Positions 4,042-5,376 of a DNA stretch of 5,376 nucleotides are shown here, in pieces. The stretch comes from an uncultured Clostridia bacterium. GTDB lineage: Bacteria > Bacillota > Clostridia > TANB77 > CAG-508. Below the pieces are notes generated by a model. The model searched no databases and was not told where the DNA came from. It saw only the letters and a list, made by a program, of their open reading frames with translations. The stretch spans positions 1-5,376 of the forward strand of contig CANRFS010000091.1 of the NCBI GenBank assembly GCA_947629965.1, in the 5' to 3' direction. Position numbers and translations under genes: made by a program. Each line of letters starts with the position of its first letter. Positions within the stretch are counted from its first letter, which is position 1.

Positions 4042-5376
4042 TTAAACAATTTTTAAATTAGCATATTTTGCCATTAATCTCTTATGTCCAACCTTTTCAA
4101 AATTAATATCTAATTTTAAATCATCGCCTTCTTGCTCTACAGAATTTATTACACCTTCTCCAAATTTTTTATGATTTACAGTTACTCCAGCTCTAAATTT
4201 ACTTAAATCTACTTCCTCATTATTTGTCTTACTTTTGCCAAGTGAATTTAAGAAACTTTCTGCAGTTCTAAATTCAAATGCAGGTTTTGCTGGTGAAAAT
4301 TTATCATTGAATACTTTATTATTCTGATATTTTTTTACATTTCCATATTCCCAATCGTATTCTGTTTCTTTTTGATTATATGTATTTTTGCCTGTTTCTT
4401 CATACCCTTCTAATAATTCTTTTGGAATTTCCTCTAGAAATCTTGAAACTTTATTGCAAGATGTTGATCCAAATATTGTCCTTTGTCTTGCATATGTTAA
4501 ATATAAATATTCTTCTGCTCTTGTAAGTCCTACATAGCAAAGTCTTCTTTCTTCTTCTAGTTCTCTTGGTTCTCCTATCGACTTATAACTTGGGAATATT
4601 CCGATCTTCCATTCCTACTAGAAATACAACTGGAAATTCAAGTCCTTTTGCACTATGAAGTGTCATTAATGTTACTGACTCCTCTGTTTCTTCTAATTCA
4701 TCTACATCACTTGCAAGTGTTATGCTCTCTAGAAATTCTGCTAAAGTGTTTTCTGCTTCTTCCTCCTCAAATTCCAGTGCAACTGTTAAAAATTCTTCTA
4801 GATTCTCTAGTCTGTTTTCCGCTTGTGTTGTATCTTCTAGCTCTAAGCTTTGAGTGTATCCGCTTCTATTTAAAACCTCTTTTACTAGCTCAGATATTGC
4901 CATATTTTCCTTTTTGCTTGATAAATCATCTATCAACTCTACAAATTCTCTAGAATTTACATATACTTTATTTAGTCCGAATTCATTTGCTTTTTTTATC
5001 ACTTCATACATTGATATTCCATTAATTGCAGCTAAGCTTTCTATTTTTTCTAAACTTGTTTTACCAATTCCCCTTTTAGGCTCATTAATTATTCTTTGCA
5101 AACTTAAATTGTCTGCTGTATTTTCTATAAGTCTTAAGTATGCAATTATATCTTTTATTTCTTTTCTTTCGTAGAATTTATGTCCTCCAACAATTTTATA
5201 TGGAATTTGCTCTCTTACTAAAATTTCTTCTATACTACGAGACTGTGTATTCATTCTATAAAGAATAGCAAAATCAGAATATTTATAGTGTTCTGTTCTT
5301 CTTAAATGTTCTATTTGCTCTACTATATATACTGCTTCGTCATATTCATTATCGCAAAGATGAACCTCAGGAAGCT
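4042..5376 (-). CDS. pcrA: ATP-dependent DNA helicase PcrA (UvrD/Rep family), C-terminal part, requires a +1 shift at CGGA (4603-4600)
   Basis: Superfamily 1A 3'-5' helicase used in DNA repair and rolling-circle replication. About 443 residues are visible and the N-terminal ATPase part (Walker A/B) lies beyond the right edge. The order is motif IV (YSDFAILYRMNTQSRSIEE), an acidic 2B region, and motif V (VTLMTLHSAKGLEFPVVFLV, then GMED). The CGGA site comes next, followed by IFPSYKSIGEPRELEEERRL, CYVGLTRAEE and YLYLTYARQR (motif VI, with the Arg finger). The chain ends in a Tudor-like C-terminal domain (FRAGVTVNHKKFGEGVINS...). In the zero frame the gene reads GMEDRNIPKL and stops at 4585-4583, losing motif VI, which would inactivate it. 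The consensus at the site is GMEEG-(I/V/L)FP, so X is expected to be Gly. Three other CGG trinucleotides in the visible gene (GCG GAA, AGC GGA, TTC GGA) are out of frame and harmless. The protein continues to the window edge without a start. Confidence 0.92.
4600..4603 (-). other. CGGA frameshift/quadruplet site in pcrA
   Basis: Zero frame on the minus strand: ATG GAA GAT CGG AAT ATT CCC. Continuing frame: ATG GAA GAT [CGGA] ATA TTC CCA. The expected residue is the nearly invariant Gly of GMEEG-x-FP between motifs V and VI. It is the only in-frame CGG in the visible gene. GAT cannot re-pair one base forward (ATC). Confidence 0.85.

Noticed and set aside
4042..5376. pcrA, mecA and the cotF-like gene as pseudogenes
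   Set aside because: Each has one single-base frame change only, with no stops or decay elsewhere. Ribosome binding sites are intact where visible (mecA and the cotF-like gene). Conserved motifs downstream of the shift are fully preserved.

Overview
This is a very A+T-rich window of bacterial chromosome. The gene set (MecA adaptor, RadC next to MreB, a DUF4321-type membrane protein, a CotF-type spore coat protein, an M23 cell-wall peptidase and PcrA helicase), the strong AGGAGG-like ribosome binding sites and the gene order all point to a low-GC, probably spore-forming member of the Clostridia. No species can be named from the sequence.

Layout. Positions 1-1342 (minus strand) hold a cell-shape/DNA operon read from a sigma-A-like promoter at 1374-1402: DUF4321-type protein, radC, then the start of mreB, which runs off the left edge. 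mecA (1538-2159, plus) is transcribed divergently from the same intergenic region and ends at a bidirectional terminator shared with the convergent M23 peptidase gene (2226-3227, minus). After a 270-base gene-poor stretch containing a 10-bp tandem repeat and a terminator comes a two-gene spore-coat unit (3495-3938, minus). The C-terminal 60% or so of pcrA (4042 to the right edge, minus) follows.

Main result. Three unrelated conserved genes, mecA, the cotF-like gene and pcrA, are each interrupted by a +1 frameshift. In all three the shift lies at the same tetranucleotide, CGGA, with CGG in the zero frame: 1748-1751 (+), 3648-3645 (-) and 4603-4600 (-). Reading CGGA as one codon restores a complete, normal family member in every case. 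By my reading of all coding frames here (about 1,500 codons), these are the only three in-frame CGG triplets in the window. CGG out of frame occurs about ten times without any disruption. In MecA and PcrA the residue expected at the CGGA position is a conserved glycine. This looks like a genome-wide decoding rule: either a natural quadruplet codon CGGA, or an unassigned CGG codon at which the ribosome moves +1 and reads GGA as Gly. It does not look like three chance mutations. No candidate decoding tRNA lies in this window.

Apart from that, the genes look ordinary and intact. MecA would deliver substrates to ClpC, PcrA unwinds DNA during repair and replication, the M23 enzyme cuts peptidoglycan, and the two small coat genes are likely sporulation-specific.
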